Below are positions 17,924-28,629 of a stretch of DNA of 64,000 nt, in pieces. Under the pieces are notes generated by a model. The model saw nothing but the letters and a program-made list of their open reading frames with translations, had not been told where the DNA came from and did no database searches. The stretch comes from Azolla caroliniana. Lineage: Eukaryota; Polypodiophyta. Position 1 is the first letter of the stretch. Each line of letters begins with the position of its first letter. The position numbers and the translations under genes were made by a program. The stretch spans positions 13,330,001 through 13,394,000 of the forward strand of contig JBHGNT010000009.1 in NCBI GenBank assembly GCA_043228905.1. Direction: 5' to 3'.

Positions 17924-20830
17924 ATGGTACTGTCGGAGGAGGCACGCCAATGGATGAGGGAGAACGGGTTAAAAGGATTGCTGCGGATCGCCGACGCTCC
18001 ACCACACGCAGAACCAGAGCAGGCGGCAGCATCGATCGATTTATCAGAAATCACGGAAGGAGCGGTGCAGGCGCTCACGGGGATAAAAGCAGGAGGACTT
18101 CAAACAATCGAAAACCCTTCAAGTGAAATCCTGTTCGAATATTTCGGTGAGTACTCTATCAGCAACAAGGCGTAACGAACACAAGGCGGAGAGAACCTGC
18201 TGTTCGGAGAAGTGGCCCGCGCCATGATGGAATACGGATTCGTGAATCCTCGTCCCCCGGCCATAGCCAGGTACCGGGCATCATTCTTAATAGCAGCATA
18301 CGAAGGATTACAAGTAGACTGGCTCCATTTCATAACCAAAGGATTGAAGGAGGCCATCAAGAATCTTGTGGAAGGAAAAAAGCCATGGGCCGGGATAGCA
18401 CAATGGCTAACGGTGTTAGTCCCACCGGTGCTCCCCATCACACAAAAGAAAAGAGGTCGGCAGGAGACGATGCCGAAAAAGGTCACAAAGCGCCGACAGA
18501 TCCTGGAGAAACACACCCCCGGATGGACCCAGCAAGAAGCAGAACAACGGGGGGAAGGACCTTCCCGACAGCAACAAGAACCGGCAACAAAGGCAAAACC
18601 GGCAGGAAAAGGCAAAGGGAAATCGGCCGAGGAGGAATCGGTAGCGCGCAAACCAATCCATATAACGCTGCGACGGCCGGAACCGGAACCAGAGGTCTTT
18701 ATACAAAAGGTCCGTCTGGTAGCCGCACCGGAGGAGGAAGCTGAAACAGAAGACTCATCCGAACCACTGGTAAGACTCCCAGCAAGACAAGGTCGGGAGA
18801 GACGGGCGAAAGGACCGGCTCCACCAGTTGACAAAACTCAGCAGAGGGCGCAAGGACCACCTCCAGTAGCCGAGGCGGAAGCAGTACCGGAACCCGTACC
18901 AAGGGAAGCAGCACCAACACCGGTTGTGCCGGACTTCAGAGAACCGGTCATCCCAGAGAAGAAGAATGAACAAGCGCCGGAGCCAGAGAAAAGGCCGGAA
19001 AAACAACCTGAGTTAAGTGAGCAAGGCCACCCCGACACAGGAAGAACAAAGCCACAATGGCTGAGATGGCTTTCGGAGCAGTTATCGGGAGTAGCGGACC
19101 AGTTAGAGAAAGAAGAAACGTGTAGGCAACAGCTGACGCATACAACAACTCAGGAGTTGGTCGCGCTCCGAACACAGATCAAGGAAATGCAAGGGGAGCT
19201 GTTGCAGGCAAGGGAAGGAATTCAACAAGCACAAGTTGTCACCGAGCCTGTCGGGACAACAAGGAAGCAACCAGAACCGGAACTGGAACCGGTAGCCTTG
19301 CAAACTGGCCTTGAGACCGAAAAAATAATAGAAACCTTACGAGAGGAGTTAAAAGCTCAGGAGGCATTAAGGGAAAGAGAAAGGGAGCGGCGGAAAGCGG
19401 TGGAGGACGACAGACGAAAAATGGAAGAAGGCCTCCGGAAAGGTCGAGCCACTAATGACCGACTGCAAGAAGAAAAAGAGAAGCTGCAAAAGGAGAAGGA
19501 CCGACTGCGTTGACATGCCGAGCAGGAGATAGAACGACTGTAGGAAGAACTCCGACAACAGAAGGACCGGGACGATCGGTTAAGAGCTCAGGCAAACCGA
19601 CGCCTGAAGCAGAAGACGGAGGACTTCGACCATCTCTACCGAGATCACAAGCAGGCCGAGTCGGACAACAAGAAACGGGCAGCAGATTACGACCGGCAAA
19701 TAGAGAAGCTGAAAGAACAGCTCAAAGAGACTCGATTAGACCTGGCTAAGGCAATAGATGAGGTCAGTGCCAACAAGGAAGCATTGTCGGCGGAAAGAGC
19801 CCAAGCGACGGAGAGAAGGAAGGAATTAGAGGCGCTAAGGCGGGAAAAGCTGGATCTGACCAAGATCAGGAATGAAGAAAAGGAAAAATCGACCTTCACG
19901 ATCAGCAAACTGCAAAGTACCTATGAAAAGCAGAAAGCGGATTACGAGGCCCAGGCTCAGATAATGGCCGACATTATAAAACGGGCAAGGAAGGAAAAGC
20001 AAGAAGCTTATGCGCATGCTAAGGCGGGGGTTGACCGGATCAAGCTCATCATGTCAGGATGGAGTACCCGAGCTCAGGCAAGCATCAACGAAAGTACGGA
20101 AAAGCTATGGAAGGAGTGGTCACAACAGGCAGCCGAGCTGCAGACACTCCGAGCGGATGCCGAGAATCGGAGGAAGACCGGTGACAAGTTCTACAAGATG
20201 GATGAAGAAAGTATCGTCGCCATTCGGGAAGAATTGTCGGAGGATTTCTACGCTTTAGCGGAAGAACATCTCAAAGAAATCCGAGGGTTGGTAGAGAGGT
20301 TGGATGACAGGCAGCTCGCAACTCAGTTGGAGTTGGAGAGATACGAGCAGGACCGGTTACGACAGGAAGCTAAGGGAAGAACGACGCCAATCACTATTAG
20401 TGAGGGAGAGCGACCGGCTGAAGTTGAACCAACCGACACCGAACAACCCCGACGAGGAATACCCGAAGAAGAACTTCCGTTCGAAGGAGAAGAAGAAGAG
20501 CAGGAGCAGACCGATGCCGGAGAAGAAGAAGAGCTGAGACCGGAAGACACCAGAGCAGAGGAAGGAGGCGTATCGAGCCGACCAGTCGAGACCGGAGAAA
20601 GCGACACTGGTAACAGAACAGAGCCTGGAACAGAGGGAGAACAGGAAGAACCCGGACGAAGCGGTGAGGAAGCACCAGCACCATAGAATCAAGCAGAGCC
20701 GGAGCAACAAATTTTTACGGAACAGCCAACCCAACCGGAGGTCGGAGACCAGGCAGGCAAGGAACAGGAGGAAGAAGCACCACTTGACACCATCGAGCAG
20801 AGTGTGCTCGATATTTTGGAGGAAGAATGA
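17924..20830 (+). pseudogene. I-3 accessory coiled-coil ORF (aORF), 968 codons with four stops
   Basis: One frame runs from ATG 17924 to TGA 20830, broken by TAA 18173, TGA 19511, TAG 19541 and TAG 20684. The N-terminal 200 or so residues look globular and share FGxYSxSxKA with I-4. A Pro/Glu/Arg-rich, probably disordered linker follows. From about residue 400 to 750 the protein is heptad-rich coiled coil dense in Glu, Lys, Arg, Gln and Leu. A conserved C-terminal block has KFYKMDEESI and helices shared with I-1 and I-4, then an acidic tail ending in VLDILEEE. In I-4 the position of the TAA encodes Tyr, and the other three stops fit CGA or CAG origins. The position downstream of integrase matches the extra ORF of Athila/Tat elements, but I see no transmembrane segment or viral-envelope feature. 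Function is unknown. Confidence 0.75.
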
Positions 20831-20880
20831 GGCCGGGAGTGGATTCGAAGTGCAAGGCACTTTCCCACGGGCGTGCCATG

Positions 20881-21245
20881 TGTTGGCCGGTCAGAAGAGC
20901 AAGGACAAGTGGGAAGGCGGAGTCGGATCGGATAATAGGAAGTAAATAATAGTAGAATTATTATTCGGAGGGACGGATCCGGACCGATTCGGATGTCGGT
21001 TGCCTAAGCGCACCGATTGTAACCTTGCCGGATGCCTATAAAAGGATCCGATGAATTGTAAAGGGTTTGACGGAAGTAATACAAAAGTAATTATTGCGTG
21101 TTTATCTGTATCTTCGTATTGTTTACCGTCTGTGGTTAATTGTAATAATCTTACGTGTGTAACCTAGCATCCAATCCTTACCACCCCTTTGGAGAAGTGT
21201 CGGATAGACACCTGTGTTGAGGCTAGTCCGGCCAGGCAGATAACA
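20881..21245 (+). repeat. 3' LTR of I-3
   Basis: It starts TGTTGGCCGG and ends GATAACA. The TATA box (TATAAAAG) is at 21037-21044. Where the two LTRs of I-3 overlap they differ by only a few substitutions plus the 25-bp insertion in the 5' copy. No purine-rich tract lies immediately upstream, which is unusual. Confidence 0.75.
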
Positions 21246-22206
21246 TCCTCCGCGGCGTTGGCCGTTTTTGTGTGTCCCTGTGGCGTGGGGCGAGGATTCC
21301 GCCTGGTCCACACTATTTTCCGCGTTTTCTGAAGATGGTGTGGGCTGGACCTCTTGTTGGTTAATGGTTTCGCTGTCTGGTCCTATGGGGAACTCCACTC
21401 GTTCGTCCCCGCTATTCTCTCCCGTTGTCCTCCCTAGTGATCGGGCCTAAGGTTCCTCTTCTTCGACTGTGACCGGAATTGGTGTCCCGCTGGGTTCCTC
21501 GTTTGTGTGCGTGTTGCCGGTTTATGTGATCTGGTGAAATAGCTCCTCCTGACTTTCACCAAAATCATCTAGGAGTTGTGCGAGTTCTTCGGAGTGTTGG
21601 TATGCTAACGCGTGATAGTCTTGCGCTAGGTCCTCCCGTACGGTCGCAATGCTCTCCTCGTTTAGCTTATAAAACCCTCAGCCGTCTTTCCGCCGGCTCT
21701 CCCAGTCCGCACGATACGCGTGCAATTCCGCTGCTTGGGTTGCCCACGCCATCCATCCTTTGTCCAATGCTGTTTTCAATTGCGTTGTGAACCTTTCCCG
21801 GGTTGTCTGGAGAAGGATGCACACGTTATCCGTGATGGCCTGGCAGCGGTTGCGTGCGTCTTCCATTGACTTCTGGAGATTCGCAATTTCCTGCTGTTTA
21901 ACGGCTGCCGCTTCCTCGTACGTGGCTTTCAGGCCCTCCCACAGCTGGGATTCCTTTTCATGCTGTTCTTCTAATTTCCCCATTTCATTGTTTAGGCGGA
22001 TTTCGAGTTGATGCCTTCTATCTTGTTCGACTACCAACTGCTCATCGAACCATACCTTCTTTTTTTCTAATAAGGCCCGAAGTCCCACTATTGCCACCTC
22101 TGATTTCTTCGCGTCCTCTCGTAATTGGGCGTTGTCGTCTTTTGTCCGGATGTGCTAGGCTACCTCCGTAGCTAGTTTCTCTTCAAGCGTTTTTACGGCC
22201 TTTCGT
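21246..22206 (-). pseudogene. I-4 aORF, C-terminal part
   Basis: This continues the minus-strand aORF beyond the insertion of II-1. The best block (22097-21678, 139 residues) is coiled coil rich in Glu, Gln and Lys, followed by a Trp-Ala-Thr-Gln-Ala helix shared with I-1 and I-3. After one stop it goes on with FYKLNEESIA, the counterpart of the I-3 motif FYKMDEESIV, then an acidic and Pro/Thr-rich tail. It is truncated at 21246 by the LTR of I-3 before a natural stop is reached. Confidence 0.7.
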
Positions 22207-22210
22207 CCGT

Positions 22211-22915
22211 TGTCGTAGTGTATTCCACACACTACGTGAAAACCATAAAATAATATATCCGAATTTAGATACATATAAATAAATAAATAATATATCAAAA
22301 GAATTTATCACGTGCATAGGGCAGGATTCGAACCATGCACCTCCACATAGATAAACCCCAACTTTACCATTGTAATAACTTATCTTTAGTGTTATACATA
22401 TAGATTTAATACGTATAAGACCTTTATTTACACATACCTTTATTAAAAGGTAAAAATCATGTATTCTTTAGAGTGTGAATATTTTATTTACACGTGACAT
22501 TAAAAGTGACTCATGCACATCTAGCGTGCACGAGCCCTATATTTAGGAAATGATAAAACATCACATGCACATTTAGTGTGCATGGGCACTTTAGGTGAAA
22601 AAGCATGAAGCCATGCTTAGCCTCTTCCATCTTTATATAAGGAGGAGAAAAATATGTATATGGTTGTTGATTAATATACAAGTTTTGATCAATCTAATAT
22701 ATTCGTGGGATTCATGAATTTTGCCATCTAAATTACTCTTATAATCTAAATATTGTTTTAATTACACTAAACTCGTGGGATTCACGAGGTTACTACCTTA
22801 CTTCTCTTCCTATTATTCATAACTAGCCTTAAGTTGTATTCCTCTTCCTCCTAGTCCAAAACCTCGGCGGTTCCCACCCGACTCACGCAACGATCCGGAG
22901 CCGAAGGGCACGACA
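22211..22915 (+). repeat. 5' LTR of II-1
   Basis: It starts TGTCGTAG and ends GGCACGACA, so the ends form an inverted repeat longer than TG/CA. The U3 holds an antisense tRNA-like module (22324-22377) and several CATGCA-type motifs (about 22515-22615) before a TATA box TATATAAG at 22634-22641. Confidence 0.92.
22324..22377 (-). other. tRNA-like module with A-box and B-box, in the II-1 5' LTR
   Basis: On the minus strand, TTATTACAATGGTAAAG resembles a tRNA D-arm/A-box. GGTTCGAATCC (22334-22324) is a perfect B-box. The spacing from the position-8 T to the B-box G is 43 nt, as in real tRNAs. The B-box is in a hairpin loop closed by GTGCAT and ATGCAC. Confidence 0.6.
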
Positions 22916-22919
22916 CAGT

Positions 22920-22937
22920 TGGTGAACCCGACGTGAA
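22920..22937 (+). other. Primer-binding site of II-1
   Basis: TGGTGAACCCGACGTGAA begins four bases after the LTR. The same site, with small changes, follows the LTRs of II-2 (36411) and II-3 (49246), which ties the three copies together. A tRNA ending ...GGGTTCACCA would pair with it. Confidence 0.75.
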
Positions 22938-22954
22938 AAACGGGTGGCAAGGAG

Positions 22955-24997
22955 ATGGAAAATCAACCGGAGGCTAGCAACATGATGATGATGTTCGAGC
23001 GCATGCTACAAGAACAACGCGCGATGTCGGAGATAGCGGCATCAGTGGAGCGGCTCGTGCAACGAAACGGGCAATTCAACGGGAAAGACGTGTCGCGGTA
23101 TCTTCGGGACTACAAGGCGGAGATGCTACGGTGCGGAATATCGGAAGGACTGCAAGTGACGTCCTTCAACCGGGTGGCGACCGACGGGCTTCAAGCAAGT
23201 ATCCATGGGCTACGACAACAAAATCCGACATGGGAGGCGTTTGAAGTAGAGCTAAAGAGGACGTTCGCCATCGAGGATTCCTCCAAGGCGACGCGAAGGG
23301 GATTCGAAGATTGGGTGGAGACGCCGGACAAGGGATTGAAGGTCGTTGATGTGTTTTCGGCATTCGAAAGCCGGTTCGGGAGGTTGTCCGCGAGAGATCA
23401 AGCTATCCTCGTACCGGACAAGGTGATCATGTTCTTGCGAGCCGTGGACGTCCGGGACCGGAAAGATCTCGGAGTGCTCTTGGAGGACACGACCACGGAG
23501 AGCGGCCTCACCGAAACATGGGAAAGCGTGCGGGATATCGTCGCGCGATACACGAAGAGGGGGCAATGGCTTGCCGACGAGGAAAAGAGGGTTTCGGAAC
23601 CGATTCCGAAACCGAGAACCGGATTGGAAGACCATCAACTGAGGGCTCGAGAGACTACAACCGAGAAGGGGATTGATTCATCTACGGTGGAGCAACTATT
23701 GAAGGAGATGGAGAATCTGAAGATCGCGATGGTGAAGAAGTCGGATGACCACCCCACAAGCTCCAAGTATACGGACCAACGGTGCATATGGTGTGATAGC
23801 GCCGAACACGATCGGAGGGATTGCGACGAGCATAAGGAGGCGCTACGACGGGATCTCATCTACTACGAGGGAAACCGGATTCATTCGATGGACTCTCGGA
23901 AGCCACTCCGACCGAACTTCCGGAAAGGAGGCATGAAGAAGGTGCTCGAGGAGGAATTGGCGGCAAGAAGCAACTATGCGACAACCGCGGGAATATGTGT
24001 CGGGGAGTCATCGAGAGCAAAGACGTCTTTTTGGCCGGAAGTTCTAGAAAACACCGAGAAAACCGACTCCAACGAGATCCGAAGCACCGCGGAAGGCGCC
24101 CAGGAAGCTACGGGATGGGAGTGCCCTGTCGACAAGAATAGCGTATACGCCCTGTGTCAATTGCATAAGGTGTATGTGGACGAGAAACGACGACGCACGG
24201 AGGATGCGGCCGGGCCATCGAAGATACCGGAAAGTTGGAACTCCGGAGGTAAGGGAAAAGAAAAGGTGACTCCGGCATTCAAGCTCGCCTCGGACATAGA
24301 ACAACAAACCGACTTGAAAAGAGTGTTCGAGGAAAGAATCTTGGATAGCCGGGTAGATTTCTCGCTTCGGGAGCTACTCGGAATAGCAAAGAAGGAGTTC
24401 CACGATCTTCTCGTGGATCTCGTGAAACGAAAAAGACAAAGTACGGAGGAAAATGCTCCAAGGGTGAATGCGAACACCGTTTTAATGAACGATACCGAAG
24501 TGGAGGACGAAATTCCGAACTCCCACTATACAAGGCCACATTGGGCACGCGCGACTACGGAGACTCCGGTCCGAATCGGCAACATCAAAGAACCCGTGCT
24601 AGCATTGATTGATCACGGGTCGGAGATCAACTTGATGTCCAAGGAGTTCTACCGGAAGGGGAAGTGGCCTATTAACACCAACCATGGATGGAAGATTCGG
24701 GCGGCCACCAAAGCAACGGAAGATCTATTTGCGGCTTGTCCGGATGTGACGGTGAAGATCGGGGATGTCGAGATCGACCAAAATTTCTTCGTGCAAGATG
24801 AGGTTTCACATTCCGTCATCCTCGGCCAACCCTTTATCACGGCATCATGGATGGAGACGAAGGTGCTCGATAGCGGTGCGGCTTTTGCGCGAATTCGGAG
24901 CCAAAACGGTGGGAAATCCGTCCAATTCCTAACGGTGCCGGAAAATCACGAAAGGAACAAGAGGGAACTCTTGTCCCAAGTGAGAATGGATTTTTAA
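22955..24997 (+). CDS. II-1 Gag-protease (680 aa)
   Basis: The start is the ATG at 22955, shortly after the primer-binding site. Residues 40-200 form the capsid-like region. A CCHC knuckle (C277, C280, H285, C290; CIWCDSAEH) follows. A conserved basic block (about 455-495, EERILDS and LRELLGIAKKEFHD) is shared with II-2 and II-3. The aspartic protease is near the C-terminus, with DHGSEINLMS and Asp at 553. Having the protease at the end of the gag frame rather than the start of pol is less common. The frame stops at TAA 24995-24997, directly on a run of five T. The pol frame is open across this point in the -1 register, and II-3 keeps the same arrangement. Confidence 0.88.
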   Translation: MENQPEASNMMMMFERMLQEQRAMSEIAASVERLVQRNGQFNGKDVSRYLRDYKAEMLRCGISEGLQVTSFNRVATDGLQASIHGLRQQNPTWEAFEVELKRTFAIEDSSKATRRGFEDWVETPDKGLKVVDVFSAFESRFGRLSARDQAILVPDKVIMFLRAVDVRDRKDLGVLLEDTTTESGLTETWESVRDIVARYTKRGQWLADEEKRVSEPIPKPRTGLEDHQLRARETTTEKGIDSSTVEQLLKEMENLKIAMVKKSDDHPTSSKYTDQRCIWCDSAEHDRRDCDEHKEALRRDLIYYEGNRIHSMDSRKPLRPNFRKGGMKKVLEEELAARSNYATTAGICVGESSRAKTSFWPEVLENTEKTDSNEIRSTAEGAQEATGWECPVDKNSVYALCQLHKVYVDEKRRRTEDAAGPSKIPESWNSGGKGKEKVTPAFKLASDIEQQTDLKRVFEERILDSRVDFSLRELLGIAKKEFHDLLVDLVKRKRQSTEENAPRVNANTVLMNDTEVEDEIPNSHYTRPHWARATTETPVRIGNIKEPVLALIDHGSEINLMSKEFYRKGKWPINTNHGWKIRAATKATEDLFAACPDVTVKIGDVEIDQNFFVQDEVSHSVILGQPFITASWMETKVLDSGAAFARIRSQNGGKSVQFLTVPENHERNKRELLSQVRMDF

Positions 24998-27900
24998 AGC
25001 GGATTGTTGCGGAGTGGGGAAGTGATAGTCCGAGAAGCCCTGATACCCCACACAGGAAGAAAACTCTCGGAGCAAAACATGTACGAATCGGTCCGGGTGG
25101 GGCATCTACGTACATGACCGTAACCGGAGGATTGAAGAAAGGATACCGACAAGTGGAGGATAAGTTGTGGTCGGCATCAATAATAAAAGAAGATGAAGAA
25201 ATCGTGGGGATAGTCGAGGAAGTGTTCTATGGGAGCACGCTACAACGACTTGAAGAGCTTGCGGAAGATAAAAGCCAAGGGAACCGGGTAGTCCCGGTGG
25301 AATTGGTCGAGATGTACGAGATCATTGCGAAAATGGAGCCGGATACGCTCCGCAAAGAAGAAGCAATGGTAAGTACGAAATACAAGACCGTGGAGAAGAA
25401 GGTGAAACCGGCCGCGGGACCACTACCTGCCGATAGCGAACAAAAGAGGAAAGAAGTCTCGGGAGATCCGACACTTCGGAAGACCGTGGATATCGGACAT
25501 GCCTTCACGGATGAGACCCGGAAGAAACTTCGGATCGGTGGAGGTGGGTTCCTATTACAGAAAGAAGAAGAGCGGTTTCGCGAGATGTTGGAGCAACACG
25601 GCAAAGCGTTTGCATTTACATCAAGGGAGATAGGGTGCGTCGATCCGAGAATAGTGGAGCCGATGGTGATCTTTACGATTGACCATGTACCGTGGAATCT
25701 GAAGCCGATTCCGGTGCCACGAGCGCATATTCCGAAAGTCATTGACTTGCTCAAGGAGAAGGTGGCGATGGGGATTCTAGAGCCATCAACTGCTCCGTAC
25801 TCAAATCGATGGTTTACGGTTCCGAAGAAGAATGGGTCACTCCGATTTATCTAAGACTTGCAACCGGTGAATAAGGTCACGATCCGGAACTCGGGAGTCG
25901 GTCCGATAGTGGACGAATTTGCGGAAGCTTTTGCCGGTCGTGCGATATACTCCATCGGAGACCTATACTCGGGGTATGACCAATTCCAACTAGCCGTGGA
26001 GAGCCGAGACATCACAACCATGCGAACACCGATAGGATTGGTCCGAATGTGCACACTACCACAAGGAGCGACAAACTCGGTTGCTCATATGATGAACGCG
26101 ATGAACAAGGTGCTTCGAGACTGCATTCCGGAGATAACGATGCCGTTCCTCGATGACATTCCGATGAAAGGATGCGCGGTAGAAGAAAAAGATGAGACTA
26201 TGGATGATCGGGGATGCCGAAAGTTCGTGGTCGACCATATTCATGATTGCGAGAAAGTGTTGCGAAAGCTAGAAGATGTGCACCTAACACTTTCCGGGGA
26301 GAAATCGGCATTCGGGCAAGAAGAAATATTGGTGGTCGGACATCTATGTGGGCCCTACGGCCGAAGACCGTCACCAACAAAGATCGATGAGATTCAAGCT
26401 ATGGAGGAAGTATGCGAGTCAACATCCGAAGTCCGAAGGTTTCTCGGTGCATGTGCATTCTATCACATATGGATTCCGCACTATGCACATATAGCGGATC
26501 CGCTCTACCACTTGTTGCGGAAAGGTAAGAAATTCGAATGGAAACCGGAACACACCAAAGCCATGAAGAAATTGAAGAAGACACTTCGGAGGGCGGAAGC
26601 ATTTAAGAAACCGAGCTATGACCGACCGATCATAGTAACGGTTGATACAAGTCCAACCGGTATCGGGTGGGTCATCAACCAAGCCGACTCGGATGGTTTG
26701 CGGTATCCGATCCGATTCGGAGCAAAGGTTCTCAACGAAAGGCAACGTGGATATGCACAAGTCAAAAGAGAACTGTGGGGAGTCGTGTCGGCGATAAAAT
26801 CGGATCGGAATTATTTGATCGGAGCCGAAGTGGTGATTGAGACGGATTGTCTTTCGATACTCGGGATGATGCGGTGTTGTACGATACCAGATGTAGCTAT
26901 GCTAAGGTGGGTTGCATATGTCAAGTCGCTTAATCCGGAGGTTCGACACATCTCGGGGAAGGAAAACGCGGTAGCGGATATGTTATCAAGGGCTCGGTTC
27001 GGAGACGACATAACCGAATCGGATAATGAAGAAGTTTCCGAAGACTACTTCACGTCGGAGCACATATGCCGAGTGAACGTAATCCGAGAATTCCGGGAAG
27101 AAGAATACGAGGGAGAAAGCTTGATGATCGGAAAGATGTTACAAGAGGCCGAGGATTCAACAAACGATAAAGGAAGAAGAGCCGAGATCCGAAGGAAGAA
27201 GAGGCAAGTCCAAAAGTTCTTCTTGGAAAACGAATTAATATGGAGGGCGCCGAAAAGACCGGATGGTATACCACTTCGAGTAGTCGGGACAAAAGAGCAA
27301 CGAAACCGGATAATGTCCGAGTTTCACGAATCCGATTGGGCTGGACACCGAGGAACATGGGCAACATTTGTGAAGATCAAGCAAAAATATTGGTGGAAGA
27401 AAATGTACAAAGATATCGCGGAGTTTACCGAAAGCTGCGAGAAATGTCAAGTCTACTCCGGGGTTCGACATCGAGATGAGTTACATCCGACATTCTCACC
27501 GACAATCAACTTCAAGTGGATGGTCGACATAGTGGCCATGCCGACCGGGATCGGGCAAAAGAAATACTTGGTATTAGCTCGGGAAGATCTCACGAATCAA
27601 GTAGAAGGTCGAGCGCTTCAGAGGAAAACGTGTTCTGCGGTATGCCAATTTCTTTTGGAGGAAGTATTTTGCAGGTACGGGTGCGTAGGACAAGTGATTG
27701 CAGACCGGGGAGAACTCGACTCGGACAAAGCTAGGGGATTCTTCGCCAAACACGGAGTTCGGTTATCGCTGACAACGACATACAATCCGGAGGCCAACGG
27801 GAAAATCGAACGAGGACATAGTCCGATCGTAAAAGCACTTGCGAAGGCATGCGATGGAAAGGTGAAGGACTGGCCGCAGATGCTTCCGTATGCACTATGG

Positions 27901-28629
27901 GCGGATCGGACGACGCATAGCTCCATAACCGGTTACATGCCGGCAGAACTCATGACCGGACAAGCACCGGTAATGCCGACGGAAACCACGATCGCAACAT
28001 GGACAGTGCTACCGTGGAAGGAAGAGATGAGCCGGGAAGAACTACTAGCGGTCCGGATACGACAACTAGAAGGAAGACCGGCAGACATAGCGGAAGCAAT
28101 ACGCCGACAACAAGAAGCACGATTAAGGAACAAAAGCCGGTTCAACACAAAGCACCGACTACGACCGAGGAGGATTGAAGAAGGAGACTGGGTGATCGTC
28201 TATGGCAGTAGTTTGGACCATCAACATACAACGATGCGGAAATTCGCGAAAAGGTGGTTCGGGCCATACGAGGTTCGGAAAGTCTTCGACAACGGAACGT
28301 ACCGACTGTCCGAGTTGGATGGAACAATACTACGAGTGCCTATAGCCGGGAAGCGGGTGAAGATTTTCAAGAAGCGGACCGACGACAAACCCTATGTGAT
28401 CCAAGCCAAGGCCGACTACGAGGAGCAATCAGACGGAGACCACGGTGATGCGGGAAGGGAAGAAAGTGAATTACAACTCATAGTCGACATAAGGGGAGAA
28501 TCGGAGGAAGCTTTGGGTGAAGACGGATATGGGGAATTGAGAACTTTGGCACATACCGGAGGATGTGCGGGTTCGGAGGGGGCGAGTGTCGTAGTGTATT
28601 CCACACACTACGTGAAAACCATAAAATAA
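24874..28629 (+). CDS. II-1 Pol (RT, RNase H, integrase), one internal stop
   Basis: The pol frame is open from 24874, overlapping gag by 124 bp, and is probably entered by -1 slippage at 24991-24997. RT has the motifs VPKKNGSLRFI and YSGYDQF and a catalytic FLDD at 26146-26157. A TAA at 25852-25854 lies where II-3 has CAA (Gln), a single C-to-T change. RNase H contains VTVDTSPTG and ETDCLSILG. The integrase has an HHCC zinc-binding region, then Asp at 27526, Asp at 27703 and Glu at 27808 (NGKIERGH), and a C-terminal domain with RWFGPYEV. The stop at 28627 lies 40 bp inside the 3' LTR. The motifs around RT, integrase and C-terminal domain resemble basidiomycete gypsy elements more than the usual plant lineages. 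Confidence 0.88.

Larger units (their letters stand above)
11288..21245 (+). mobile_element. Family I Ty3/gypsy element I-3, nearly complete
   Basis: The order is 5' LTR (truncated), primer-binding site, gag-protease-RT-RNase H-integrase in a single frame, a spacer with its own TATA box, the accessory coiled-coil ORF, and the 3' LTR. Integrase after RNase H and a sense-strand extra ORF between pol and the 3' LTR recall the plant Athila/Tat group of Ty3/gypsy elements, though the assignment is not certain. The 5' LTR lacks the first 65 bp or so present in the 3' LTR. The flanks differ, an unidentified minus-strand frame on the left and the aORF of I-4 on the right, and show no target duplication. 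At least one end is therefore a rearrangement. Confidence 0.85.
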
